Below, one piece after another: positions 30,675 through 40,620 of a DNA stretch of 64,000 nucleotides. A program made the translations under genes and the position numbers. The notes under the pieces were generated by a model. It was not told the origin of the DNA. It was given only the letters and a program-made list of their open reading frames with translations, and made no database searches. Location of the stretch: NCBI GenBank assembly GCA_029237695.1, contig CM055271.1, forward strand, positions 78,751,488 to 78,815,487. The letters run 5' to 3'. Positions within the stretch are counted from its first letter, which is position 1. The number at the start of each line of letters is the position of its first letter. The stretch comes from Conchocele bisecta. Taxonomy: Eukaryota > Mollusca > Bivalvia > Lucinida > Thyasiridae.

Positions 30675-30976
30675 ATGGAGTGTGAGACTTGTTGTAAGAC
30701 GTTTACGCGTAAAGAATATCTACGAAGGCATCTAGCGAGACGTAGAAAAATTCCTTGTGTCCCCCCGCAATTTCAATGCCCCAGATGCCCTTGTAAATTC
30801 ATTAGTGCCCAAACTCTTTGTAGACATAAGCAATACACTGTCAGGTGGCTACAGGTGAACGTGGTAGACTAGAGCTGGTAGAATTAGTTGCTGATCTGCG
30901 AAATAAATTAGCTATATTGGAGGAGAAAAATGGGGTGTTGGAATATAAACTATCACTCGTGGGCACATTGAAATAA
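30675..30976 (+). CDS. P1 small zinc-finger protein ending inside the terminal repeat
   Basis: Two zinc-finger-like units: CETCCKTFTRKEYLRRHL with a downstream Cys, and CPRCPCKFISAQTLCRHK. A short coiled coil follows (LRNKLAILEEKNGVLEYKL) ending at TAA 30974. A base missing near 30836 separates fingers from coiled coil: without it the frame stops at 30872. The last 78 bp lie in the terminal repeat. Small zinc-finger ORFs beside the polymerase are common in Polintons. It may bind the element's DNA; that is inference. Confidence 0.6.
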
Positions 30977-31135
30977 TTATTTTATCATAAATTTACACGA
31001 CCAATTTTTCGTGGTTGGTGGCAGACAATTTCCTCGTTAACCAATTTTTGATTTTTCGGGGGTGGTGGGGGTAGTATAAAGGGTGATAAATAATGCCACC
31101 GCAGGTGGTATCATTTTGACTCCCTTTATACTACT
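30899..31135 (-). repeat. P1 right terminal inverted repeat (237 bp)
   Basis: Complement of the P1 left repeat. It contains the last codons and stop (30974-30976) of the zinc-finger gene. Like the left P1 repeat, it lacks a 29-bp segment present in both P2 repeats. Confidence 0.95.
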
Positions 31136-31140
31136 ACAAT
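31136..31140. repeat. P1 target-site duplication, right copy (ACAAT)
   Basis: Second copy of the P1 target duplication, followed by AATCAATACTTCCA, which continues the host sequence interrupted at 13138. A paralogous unoccupied site is present near 34334-34345. Confidence 0.85.
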
Positions 31141-31197
31141 AATCAATACTTCCAAACTACAGCAAACTAACACGAGACTCAAAACATGCTAACTATA

Positions 31198-31768
31198 GTC
31201 TGTTTCACGAAAGCTGCCCAAATTTTACGGCTATATAGACAATTCAAAAACAATATTTGTTTCGATAATATTAAATTAAAGGAAAATTTAAGAATGAGCC
31301 TTCTTTTTATTTCGTGACATTCGGTCAAATATTGATTTTATTACGAAAAATTGATTTATCTATGGGAATTTAACATGGGGGAAAAAGTGGTAAGGAAGTG
31401 TGGGAGGAGTCAAAAAAACGAAAAAATTTGGAAATTGACTCCGAAACCTGACTAGATAGCTTGGATATGATCTAACTAAGAAAACAAAAGTTAAATTTTA
31501 AAAATCGGTCCAGTATTTCAAAATAAAATTCAAAAAATTTCCCCATGTTAAATCCCCATAGACATCTTCACGGAGTGAAGATGTCTATGGGGATTTAACA
31601 TGGGGAAATTGTTTTTTCGCAATAAAATCAATATTTGACCAAATTTCACGAAATAAAAAGCAGGCTCATTCTTAATTTTTCCTTTAATTTAATATTATCA
31701 ACAGAAATCTTGTTTTTGAATTGTTTATATAGCCGTAAAATTTGGGCAGCTTTCGTGAAACAGACAGT
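31198..31768. mobile_element. Foldback family K, complete copy
   Basis: Arms of about 180 bp: GTCTGTTTCACGAAAGCTGC at the left, GCAGCTTTCGTGAAACAGAC at the right. There is an inner hairpin ATAGACATCTTCACGG / AGTGAAGATGTCTAT and GATTTAACATGGGG blocks. Partial copy at 37728-37925. Confidence 0.8.
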
Positions 31769-31814
31769 AGACGAGGAGTCCGATGCTGTCAACGACATAT
31801 GAAAACGGTACATA

Positions 31815-32064
31815 CCCATTATGTTAGGCACAAAATGATCTTTATAGGAATTAAATAAGTATATACTTGTATCACTATTCCATCAGTTCTAAAACATTAC
31901 GAGTGTCAATATGTGCTGATTTAAAATGTATAATAATGCCTATCAACACGCGGGGTAATCAGGTAATGGTGAATGAATGTTTATTTTGCCAGAAAATATC
32001 TCAGATGATGTATCTGATACAAAGAACATGTTGTGCCTACTGAGTGGGCATGTACCTTTAATCG
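31815..32064. mobile_element. Interspersed repeat family W, copy 1
   Basis: Shares AGGAATTAAATAAGT, TTTATTTTGCCAGAAAAT and the end GAGTGGGCATGTACCTTTA with copies at 35881, 36872 and 39700. A partial inverted copy follows to about 32160. Confidence 0.6.
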
Positions 32065-32299
32065 TGTTAGCTGTAACTAATTCACACAACTTAAAGTTGG
32101 GGTCCCATCTATTAGGTACCACATGTTCTTTGTAGGAATTAAATAAGAGTCTAATTGTGTAACTATTCCACCAGTTTTAAGCATTGATGTCTACGGGTTA
32201 TCCTACGTCCATTCAAACTTCTCATTTGGTTCAAAGTGATGGGTCCTTCACTCTTATGGTAGCATCTCACTGGGCTGCGACAGCTCGCGACTAGTTGGA

Positions 32300-32960
32300 G
32301 ACAAGAAATTGCGAGAATTAGCGACAATTTACACTTGGAATCACACTGAATTGGTACTTACGATACGTTCGCGAATGTCGCACGAATGTTGCACGAATGT
32401 CGCACTAATTTCGCACGAATGTCGCACGAAATTTGGGCCAAAATTCGCCGGGAGTTCGCATACATGTCGCGCGACATTCGCGCAACAAAATTGCGATTTG
32501 TTTGCACTTTCGACTGTCGCGCGAGTGTCGCGCGTCATTCGCGCGAATGTCGCGCGACAGTCGCGCGACAGCTATGCGTCACAATTGGGAAATCGCAATT
32601 TATTCTAAATTTATTCGTTTTGTCGCACTCCCAAGGGTGTCCGGAATGTCCAATTCTCATTTTTGTCTCCAATCAATCACAATTTAGTTTCATAGGTCGC
32701 AAACCCCTCACAAAGTTGTCTCACATTTCTAGCACTTTCTGACTCACGGAAACTAAATTGAGAAGGGGTCGAGACGGGTTCGAGACACCCGCGACGACTC
32801 TGTGACTAGATTAAGAGAAAAAAATGTGAACATGTTCAAAATTCCAGCGACACGAGAGCGAGGCCCTGCGACTCACGCGAGGAAATTGAGAACCCCTGCG
32901 AACGTTTCGAGACATTTTGGAAACTCCCTCGCGAATGCAGTTCGCAATTTCTCGCCAACA
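32300..32960. repeat. GTCGCACGAATGTCGC-rich region
   Basis: Many irregular copies of GAATGTCGCACGAAT / TCGCGCGACA with self-complementary cores. It gives several overlapping open frames on both strands. No coding evidence beyond that. Confidence 0.6.
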
Positions 32961-33039
32961 GTAACTTACGAGTGAGCCCAGTGAGATAGCTAGCTTTAAT
33001 CCTTTAACATGTCAGAGCGGCCGTACCAGTCTCATCATC

Positions 33040-33310
33040 AATACAGTGAAACCTTTCTACACCAGGGGCGTCGGAAGCATCATAATGTCAGTCCGGCGAG
33101 GCAATTGGGTGCCGCCCCCTACCCGCCCCCACATCAACCAAAGTGTATGTTGTTACCGCTCAGTTGAACCGTCTCGTCGAGACGGTTCAACTGAGTGGTA
33201 ACAACATAAACGTTTGAATAAAAATGAGCAAAATTACAATTAGAATTGTGTGCATTGGGAGGTCCCCAGGGTGTCCGGCATACAGAGGTGTCACTGTAAA
33301 TCAGGCATTT
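33040..33310. mobile_element. Degenerate CAGTG element with inner hairpin
   Basis: Ends CAGTGAAACCTTTCTACACC and GGTGTCACTGTA. At 33143-33211 it has a hairpin (TTGAACCGTCTCGTCGAGAC) related to the inner hairpin of the composite elements. Confidence 0.6.
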
Positions 33311-33834
33311 GCTCATTCTGAGCGATAGTCGTGTGCTATTCGATAACGAACAGAATTATCACCTGAGATAAATGACCAAGAAACACATCAAAAATAACAT
33401 CAAGTGTGTTTTCTTGGTGTCCGGTTTAGAGAGGTTCCACTGTACCTCGTAGTTATATGTAGTTATAGTGTGGTCAGGTTGTCGATCCGTCCGTGTGTCC
33501 GTCTGTCCATCCATCACAAAACGTATCGGGTAAAGTTCTTGTAACGTCTGTTTCTCTTCAGACAACATCGTGATAGTGCATGTCAGGATGAACGTGTACA
33601 TTTTGAGATATGATTTGTACCTAAGAAAATGTGCGAATTTTCATTAAAATTATATACATAAGCTCTGATGTTGTCTGTAAATGACGTCGAAAGTTAATGC
33701 AATTTTCATAACAAATGCAACAATTCCGTCAACATTGGACGTCAATTATGGAAAATATCTCGAATTTTGCAAATATAGTTCATGAAAAACGCACATGTTT
33801 ACAAAATAACATAGATTGTCTCATGTGTTTATAG

Positions 33835-33909
33835 CTACATCTTACATGTACCCTGGAGTAACCGCGGCACCTGGAAGAACAACTGGAACTGTAGCAGCAT
33901 ACGCAGCAA
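33835..33909 (+). CDS. Host gene exon: Thr/Gly/Ala-rich linker
   Basis: A 75-nt exon between a TTTATAG acceptor and a GTAAGT donor. Entered in phase 1 it is open and encodes 25 residues rich in Thr, Ala, Gly and Tyr, with the stretch TTSYMYPGVTAAPG, and leaves in phase 1. The composition matches the tail of exon 1 and suggests an extended, possibly O-glycosylated linker ahead of the CUB domain. The exon and its flanking intron resemble those of the exon at 35020, so the pair is a tandem duplication. Confidence 0.62.
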
Positions 33910-33934
33910 GTAAGTTTCTTCGTATATGTTGCTG

Positions 33935-34190
33935 TGACCGGAGATATGGGGCTTATGATTTGTGATCAGTCTAGCCCCTGATCAAATACTGGTAGCACAA
34001 TAATGTAGCCTGATAATGAGCTATATTGCTTATTATAAGCATGGCGGGTGTTAGTGATGGAATTGCGAACGGTGCAGATCCTGATCAGACTGCGCGGATG
34101 CGCAGGCTGATCTGGGGCTACACTGGTCGCAAACCCCATAAGCCCCATGTCCCCAGTCACAGCCATATATATGTTTGGGTCAGTTTCACA
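33935..34190. repeat. Interspersed repeat family H
   Basis: Complete-looking copy with both GTGACCGGAGATATGGGGCT and CCCCAGTCACAGCCATATAT ends, so it is a foldback. Confidence 0.65.
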
Positions 34191-34199
34191 TAGTTCCAG

Positions 34200-34400
34200 A
34201 ACATTACATGACGGTTTTGAATAAAACTTAAGTATATGTATACAAAAACCCCACACATGACTGTTAATGAGTACATGGAAAATACAAAATGTACATGTCA
34301 AATATAGATACGTGTAACACCTACATGTACATGTACAAGAATCAATACTTCCACGATAACAAAAAACAATCTAAGACGAGAATCAAAACATGATATATAG
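34200..34400. repeat. Paralogue of the P1 insertion site, unoccupied
   Basis: 34207-34345 matches the left flank of P1 (12970-13138: GAATAAAACT, ACACATGACTGTTAATGAG, TCAAATATAGATACGTGTAA). It continues across TGTACAAGAATCAATACTTC without interruption, matching the right flank of P1 (31136 on). It is a paralogous empty site within the duplicated intron segment. Confidence 0.8.
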
Positions 34401-35019
34401 ACGAATGTCAACTATGTGTATGATTGTATGTTATGTATTACATAGTTTACATGTAACAAAGAGCATTAACGATTAATAACAAAAGATAGACGAGGGGTCC
34501 GATACTGTCAACGAGAGGTTCGACTGTACCTCGTAGTTATACGTAGTTATAGTGTGGTCAGGTTGTCGATCCGTCCGTGTGTCCGTCTGTCCGTCCATCA
34601 CAAAACGTATCGGGTAAAGTTCGTGTAACGTCTGTTTCTCTTCAGACAACATCGTGATAGTGCATGTCAGGCTGAACGTGTACATTTGAAGTGTATCGAT
34701 GGAAGAGGTGTATCGAATACGTGAAGCCATAAGGATGATAAACTGTATAACTCCCAATGGAAATAATTTGAGACAATATTTGAGATATGATTTTGTACCT
34801 AAGAAAATGTGCGAATTTTCACTAAAACTATTTACACAAACTCTGACATTGTCTGGAAATGACGTAGAAATTTAACGCAGTTTTCATAAACAAATTTAAA
34901 ATCCTATTCCGTTAACATTGGACGCCATTTATGGACAATATCTCGAATGTTTCAAATATTTTTTCATGAAAAATCTTACATGTTTACAAAATCACATAGC
35001 TTGTCCCATGTGTTTATAG

Positions 35020-35058
35020 CTACCACTAGAAGAAAAACCACATCAGGATACGGAACAG
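35020..35058 (+). CDS. Host gene exon: duplicated short linker exon
   Basis: A 39-nt exon with the same acceptor context (GTGTTTATAG|CTAC) and a similar donor (GTAAGTGTCTTCG) as the exon at 33835. In phase 1 it encodes 13 residues (TTTRRKTTSGYGT) without a stop. Several hundred bases of upstream intron align with the region before 33835, although the exon bodies have diverged in length. It may be constitutive or an alternative cassette. Confidence 0.55.
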
Positions 35059-35089
35059 GTAAGTGTCTTCGTATATGATGCTGTGACCG

Positions 35090-35340
35090 GAGAAATGGGG
35101 CTAATGATTTGTGATCAGTCTAGCTTCTGATCAAATACTGGTAGCACACTACTGCAGCCTGATAATGAGCTACATGTACATTGCTTATTATAAGCATGGC
35201 GGGTGTTTCATTGATGGTATGGCGAACGGTGCAGATCCTGATCAGACTGCGCGTATGCGCAGGCTGATCTGGTGCTACACTGGTCGCAAAACCCATAAGC
35301 CCTATTTCCCCTGTCACAGTCACATATATGTTTGGGTCAG
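35090..35340. repeat. Interspersed repeat family H (in duplicated unit)
   Basis: Same element at the corresponding place of the second tandem unit, so it predates the duplication. Confidence 0.65.
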
Positions 35341-35589
35341 TTTCACCTTGTTTCTCTACCGTATGGTGTAATGTCGCTTTTGTAGTAATATAAGCATGAA
35401 GGTGGTCCATTCAAACAAAAGACTGACCAACTACGACACAGGTGTGCATAACCCTTTCACCCCTAATGAACTTGAATGTATTTGGATATGCTACTTTTTC
35501 AACCATTCCAACCGTCACAAACTGGTTTTCTGACTAGTACATTTATGAAAAGGCCGTATTTTTTTGTTCTCAAAAATATGAAAATTACT

Positions 35590-35700
35590 TTCAGAATATG
35601 TAGATCCTGATGAGAACGCTTGCTAACAGCCGGCTCATCTGGATCTGCACTGTCTGCATAAACCGCTATATAGCGGGCTTTTGGGTTCAAAGGGTTAAAT
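35590..35700. repeat. Interspersed repeat family V
   Basis: AGCCGGCTCATCTGGATCTG and CGCTATATAGCGGG; related blocks at 37425-37530 and 62810-62915. Confidence 0.5.
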
Positions 35701-35880
35701 ATAGGTGGATACGGAAAAGTCACATTTTTTTTTTTTACCTTAGGTCTAAAAAGGAGTTATCTAGTCCCAGTAACTCGACCGACCCTATCGTTTTATCCCG
35801 ATTGTAATTTAAAAGTGTTTTGAGTAAGAAAATTTAAATGTCCTGGAAAGGTGTCCGTGACGCGATTTCATTCTTCATTT

Positions 35881-36626
35881 AAAGGTACATGCCCACTCAG
35901 AAGGCACAACATGTTCTTTATAGGAATTATATAAGTGTATAATCGTGTCACTATCCCATAAGTTCTAAAAATAACGAGTGCCCACTATACAGATACAATC
36001 ATATAGTAATATTTATTTTACTGATAGTGACAGTGGTATCTGGCTATGTTCATATGCAAATATTTTTTAATTATTTATAGTAAATAAATGCGCCACCTGA
36101 AACAAATATATTTTGCACATCAAAAGATAAATGCAGATAATAAATTGTAAAATCCGTTAACAATTTAAGGATACACGGTTTTCGCCCCTGATATTAGTGT
36201 CGAATTTACGTCCGATATAAAATATTATCCCGTCAACACAGTGCGTATGTGCCGTGAAACACGGTGCCGTGAAACATTTTTGATATCCAGTCAATGCTAT
36301 TTTTGCATTTTACAGCCATTTGTAGGTGTTGACGGGATAAATAGAATAGTAGGTTAGTGCCGTGAATGGGAAAAATATCTGGCGCGGCTCGGAAACGGGA
36401 ATGGGGGGGGGGGGGGGTGGGCTGGGGGGGGGGGGGGGGCGGAAACGGGGATGTGCTCCGCAGAGCCTCGCCCATCCTGTTTCCTAAGCCTTGCCAGATA
36501 TTGTTTTCCCATTCACGGCACTAACCTACTATTCTCTATATGTCAATCAAATGGCGAATGGATGTTTATTTTGCCAGAAAATGGCTCAGATGATATCTCT
36601 GATATAAAGCACACTTTGTGCCTACT
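35881..36626. mobile_element. Family W copy interrupted by a composite hairpin
   Basis: The W element starts AAAGGTACATGCCCACTC and ends GAGTGGACATGTACCTTTA. Between them a C/D composite element (about 36226-36541) has inserted; compare the uninterrupted copy at 36872-37392. Confidence 0.7.
36226..36541. mobile_element. Composite hairpin element C/D, copy 5, with G-run
   Basis: TTATCCCGTCAACACAGTG ... ACTATTCTCTATA. The centre is replaced by long G-runs (about 36400-36441), which may mark an assembly problem. Confidence 0.72.
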
Positions 36627-36871
36627 GAGTGGACATGTACCTTTAATTCCCAATAGCTGAGACGATTGTATTTTCGCGATAATAAGATCATTGCAAATTC
36701 TTTCGAATCGGTACATTTTCTAAATATAAAACTAATCTGACAGGTGTATCAATGTTTAAATATAGTAGAATCAGACATAACCTGACAACACATAATGTTA
36801 AACACAATGAGCTATTAGTTTCAAAACAAGGCAATATATCAAGCAGATTACAGCCACCGAATGGAATAATC

Positions 36872-37392
36872 ATTAAAGGTACATGCCCACTCTGTAAGCA
36901 CAGCACGTTCTTTATATAAATTAAATAAGTGTATAATTGTGTCACAATCCCACCAGTTCTAAAAATTACGATTTCCCGCTATACAGATAAAATCATTATT
37001 AATATGTATTTTATTGATAGTGACGCGCGGTGGTATCGGGCTATTTTAATATGCAAATGAGGCATGATATTTTTTAATTATTTATACAAATTAAATGCGT
37101 CACATAAAAAAATAGAGTTTTCAACAGATTAAAATGTATGATCATTGCACATCAAAAACAAAAAAATTGAATACAGAGAATAAACAGTAATGTCCGTTAA
37201 CATTTTAAGGAAACACGGTTATCGTCCCTGCTATTTACTTCTGATATACAATTTATAATAATGTCAATCAATAAGTGGGGTAATGGTGAATGAATGTATA
37301 TTTTGCCAGAACATGTTTCACATGATGTCTCAGATGATGTCTCTGATATAAAGAACATTTGATGCCTACGGAGTGGGCCTGTACCTTAAACT
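36872..37392. mobile_element. Family W, uninterrupted copy
   Basis: TTAAAGGTACATGCCCACTC at the left, complement at the right, no ORF of note. Confidence 0.65.
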
Positions 37393-37727
37393 CTTTCAAC
37401 CCCACAGGCCTATGTAGTGGTATTGGCAAACAGTGCAGATCCAGATGAGCCGGCTCGTGACGAGCCGTCTCACCGGGATCTGCGCTTTTTGCAAGTGATT
37501 TTCATATTTTTGAGAACACAATCACCGCCTTTTCATAAATAGACTGGTCTGAAATCATTTCGTGACCATTTCATTGGTCAGACGTTTATCATATCAAATT
37601 CAATTCCAGTTACTTAGGGGTGAAAGCGTTGCATAAATACATAAAAACCCGTTTCCTTACTATTTACTGGGACGTTACAGGAACCAAACAACTATTTAGG
37701 CCTATATACCACACATCCAACCACCTA

Positions 37728-37925
37728 CTGTCTGTTTCACGAAACCTGCACAAAATAGTTACGGATATATAAAAACAATGCAAAAACAATACTTTTTTCG
37801 ATAATATTAAAGTTTATCAAAATTCAAGAGTGAACATTCATTTTATATCGTGAAATTTGGTTCAATATTGATTTTATTATTTTATCTGTGAAGATGTCTA
37901 TGGGGATTTAACATGGGGAAATTTT
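37728..37925. repeat. Foldback family K, partial copy
   Basis: GTCTGTTTCACGAAACCTGC and TCTATGGGGATTTAACATGG blocks as in 31198-31768. Confidence 0.65.
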
Positions 37926-38257
37926 CCTAATTTCAGAAATAGTGCTCAGGACTGATTTTCAACATTTAACTTTTGTTTTCTTACTTAGATCATTTCGAAG
38001 CTATTTAGCCAAATTGCGGAGTCAATTCTCAAAATTTGCATTTTTTTGGCTCATGCCCCAGCTCCTCCACATTGACAAATCAATTAAATTCGTAATAAAA
38101 ATAGTTGGCCAGAATTTGCAGACGTTGTACAATATGGCACAATTACCATATACATATAGGCAATACTTTATATATATGTAGAATATTTATAATTTGTGTT
38201 TCTAGATACATTGTACTTCATTATAGCACGATGACTCTGTTTCTGTATTTTACGCAG

Positions 38258-38533
38258 CCACGCCGACGGCAGACAGATATCAAACGCATTATGGGATATC
38301 CGGCACGATTTCCGATTATCACAATTCTTATAGCTCTGACTATACCTACTACCACCGCATCGACAACCCCAACAACTACCCCGTCGTCCTTCACTTTACC
38401 TCCATGTCACTGGATAACTGTCCCCAGTGTTCGTGCGAGTCTGTGGAGATCTACCCGCATGATTGGCCCTACAATACGAACGTCCAGAAGTTCTGTGGCA
38501 GCAGCCTTCCTAATGGAAACGGCCACGTCTATG
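38258..38533 (+). CDS. Host gene exon: N-terminal two thirds of a CUB domain
   Basis: A 276-nt exon (92 codons) with acceptor TTTTACGCAG and donor G|gtaatt, open in phase 1 to phase 1. It encodes a CUB-type beta-sandwich sequence: the GTIS start, LHFTSMSLDNCPQCSCESVEIY (shown here as LHFTSMSL, DNCPQCSC and ESVEIY), and KFCGSSLP. These match the usual CUB pattern of a hydrophobic strand, a Cys before the acidic/aromatic strand, and the FCG...P motif. The first disulfide pair of a canonical CUB is not evident, so this is probably a CUB with one conserved disulfide. CUB domains are extracellular binding modules, which fits the signal peptide in exon 1. Confidence 0.8.
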
Positions 38534-38572
38534 GTAATTATACGGATTAATTGTGTAGCCGAATGACTGGAG

Positions 38573-38875
38573 AAATAGAGAATAATAGGTTAGTGCCGTG
38601 AATGGGGAATATATCTGGCAAGGCTTAGGAAACGGGATGGGCGAGGCTCTGTCGAGTCCATCCCGTTTCCGTGCCGCGCCAGATATGTTTTCCCATTCAC
38701 CGCACTAACATACTATTCTATTTATCCCATCAACACAACAAATAGCTTTAAAATGCAAAAAAATAACCCCAGCCGCATCCTCAAAATCGCAGAATCGACT
38801 ATTATAACAACCGCACACATTCATACGCAGTGAGCAGGTCGTATTGACAGGACATCAAAAAGTTTCATGACCAGA
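38573..38875. mobile_element. Composite hairpin element C/D, copy 6
   Basis: TAGGTTAGTGCCGTGAATGG hairpin followed by TTTATCCCATCAACAC block. It lies 40 bp after the CUB exon. Confidence 0.72.
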
Positions 38876-38934
38876 TTAGATTCTTAGAATAGCACACTTC
38901 TGTTGTCTGATAACAATATGTGTTGCTTGTTAGA

Positions 38935-39055
38935 TGCGTGACGGGTACTTCATTGATGGAATGGCAAACAATGCACATCCTGGTGAGACTGATCTGGATC
39001 TACACTGGTCGCAAAAGCCATATGCACCATTTCTCCAGCCACAGCCACATATATG
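38935..39055. repeat. Interspersed repeat family H, partial
   Basis: ACTTCATTGATGGAATGGCA and CTACACTGGTCGCAAAAGCC. 39061-39600 holds nothing I can identify. Confidence 0.55.
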
Positions 39056-39605
39056 TACATTTACCTATTATTAGCACAATGTATATAGTTTGTTCTATAT
39101 TACACTTGGTTTCGTTTTCGCTGGCTCTAGCGGGTGTTTGTGTCATGAAGTGTGGCAATAACTTCTGCCCGTAACACAAACGAATATGACTTGGTATAGT
39201 AAAAGACACCCGTGAATGCATAGTTTGCCGGTACATGTATAGCAGTCGAGTTCCACGATTGTCTACGACTTACTTCATTGTAAAAAACGCCATGGTATGC
39301 TAATATGGGATGTAATAATTACTGTCTATTCAATCGGCAGTTGAACACCGTGGTAATGACAGTGGATCTAAAGCAATATTCAGCATATATATTTTCAAAA
39401 CTAATAGAATTCACCGTCTTTAATTATGTTTATTTTCAGAAATATATTGTGTGTATATGGGATTTTAGTAAATGGCATGCATGCTAGGTAAACATGTAAT
39501 GTGTGTTGTATTGTATAAGCTTAAACGCTGAGTATCAATTTTAAAAAAATAACTTTGGCTTTCAGAGCTAAATGCTTGCCATGTTATTAAAAACATAATA
39601 TAATA

Positions 39606-39680
39606 ATTCGTTCCCACGAATTAACAATTCGTTCCGGTGGGAACGAATTGTTATTTCGTGGGAACGAATTGTTACATTGA
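39606..39680. repeat. Foldback family A, fragment
   Basis: Only about four 21-bp units around a GTTCCGGTGGGAAC centre, without ends. Confidence 0.7.
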
Positions 39681-39689
39681 GCCAAACTC

Positions 39690-39990
39690 AGGGCTACATG
39701 TCCATTTATTAGGCATAGTATTTTCTATACAAGAATTAAATAAGTGTATAACTGTATTTCACCAGTGTTAATACTGGCCATAGTCAGCTATGCAGATATG
39801 ATCATTTAGTAATCTTTCATTTACTGATAGAGACGCGCTATAGTATAAGGCTATTTTGATATGTAAATGAGCAGGACATCATTACATTATTTTTATTATA
39901 TACCTACCCATGAAATACATAGTTATACGATGTAAATAAAAGTCATATGTTCTCATCGATGAAATAAACAACTTCCGGTGAAAATACGAC
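39690..39990. repeat. Family W, partial copy
   Basis: AAGAATTAAATAAGTGTATA and TTTACTGATAGAGACGCG blocks, diverged. Confidence 0.45.
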
Positions 39991-40108
39991 TACTTCCGCC
40001 ATCTATATTCATAACGCGCATCTGCAGTGCCGGCTGCAAATACACATTCATTACCGTATACAGTCTAAAAACTGCTAATTTCCATGGATCGGTATATAAT
40101 AAATATAA

Positions 40109-40260
40109 TATTCATATTTTTTCAACGAATATGACATATATGTTCATCTCGTGGTGTGACATTTCCATATTTCACTCATGCACAAGGGCATTCGTGAAAT
40201 ATGGACATTTCACACCACTCGATGAACATATATGTCATATTCGTTGCAAAAATATAAATA
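40109..40260. repeat. Foldback with 60-70-bp arms
   Basis: CAACGAATATGACATATATG at the left and CATATATGTCATATTCGTTG at the right, near-perfect arms around TCATGCACAAGGGCATTC. Confidence 0.82.
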
Positions 40261-40620
40261 TCCTCTATATATTAAATACATGCGTCACCTGAACATATAT
40301 GTGTATAGACAGACTGTACATTATGAACATTCCACATCAAAAAATAATTAGGGAGAATAAATATGTTTCCGTTTTTATTTTAAGAAAGCAAGGTTATCAG
40401 CACTGATACATGTATCAAACTGACAAGTTACGTTTTGTAAAAAATATATTAGTGTCAAAAGGTTAACACGTCCGGTAGTGGTAAATCAGTGTTTATTAAT
40501 TGTGTCCGAAATTGTCATACATTATCTACATGATGGACGAAATCAATATGTCTCGTTATATTAGAAACGGGGATGTGGGAGGCCATCTTTAATATGTCAT
40601 ACTTGCTCTCAAGCTGCTTT

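Larger units (their letters stand above)
13139..31135 (+). mobile_element. Polinton/Maverick element P1
   Basis: A 17,997-bp element starting AGTAGTATAAAG and ending in its complement. It carries terminal inverted repeats and the marker genes of Polintons: protein-primed DNA polymerase B, RVE integrase, FtsK/HerA-type packaging ATPase and double-jelly-roll capsid protein. The AG...CT termini fit the family. It lies in the first intron of the host CUB gene, with integrase in the same direction as the host gene. Many genes contain single-base indels, so this copy looks non-autonomous unless those are assembly errors. Confidence 0.97.
33433..35400 (+). repeat. Tandem duplication of host intron plus exon
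   Basis: Two units of roughly 1.1 kb, starting near 33433 and 34513, share in the same order: a CTGTACCTCGTAGTTAT block, a GTCGATCCGTCCGTGTGTCC block, several hundred bases of intron, the exon preceded by GTGTTTATAG, the donor, and an interspersed repeat with the CGCATAAGCCC-like core. The match covers exonic and intronic sequence, so it is a segmental duplication and not only shared transposons. Exon length differs (75 and 39 nt). Confidence 0.75.

Noticed and set aside
38105..38566. 153-codon ORF overlapping the CUB exon in another frame
   Set aside because: The splice-bounded phase 1 frame encodes a recognisable CUB sequence; this ORF is its shadow.
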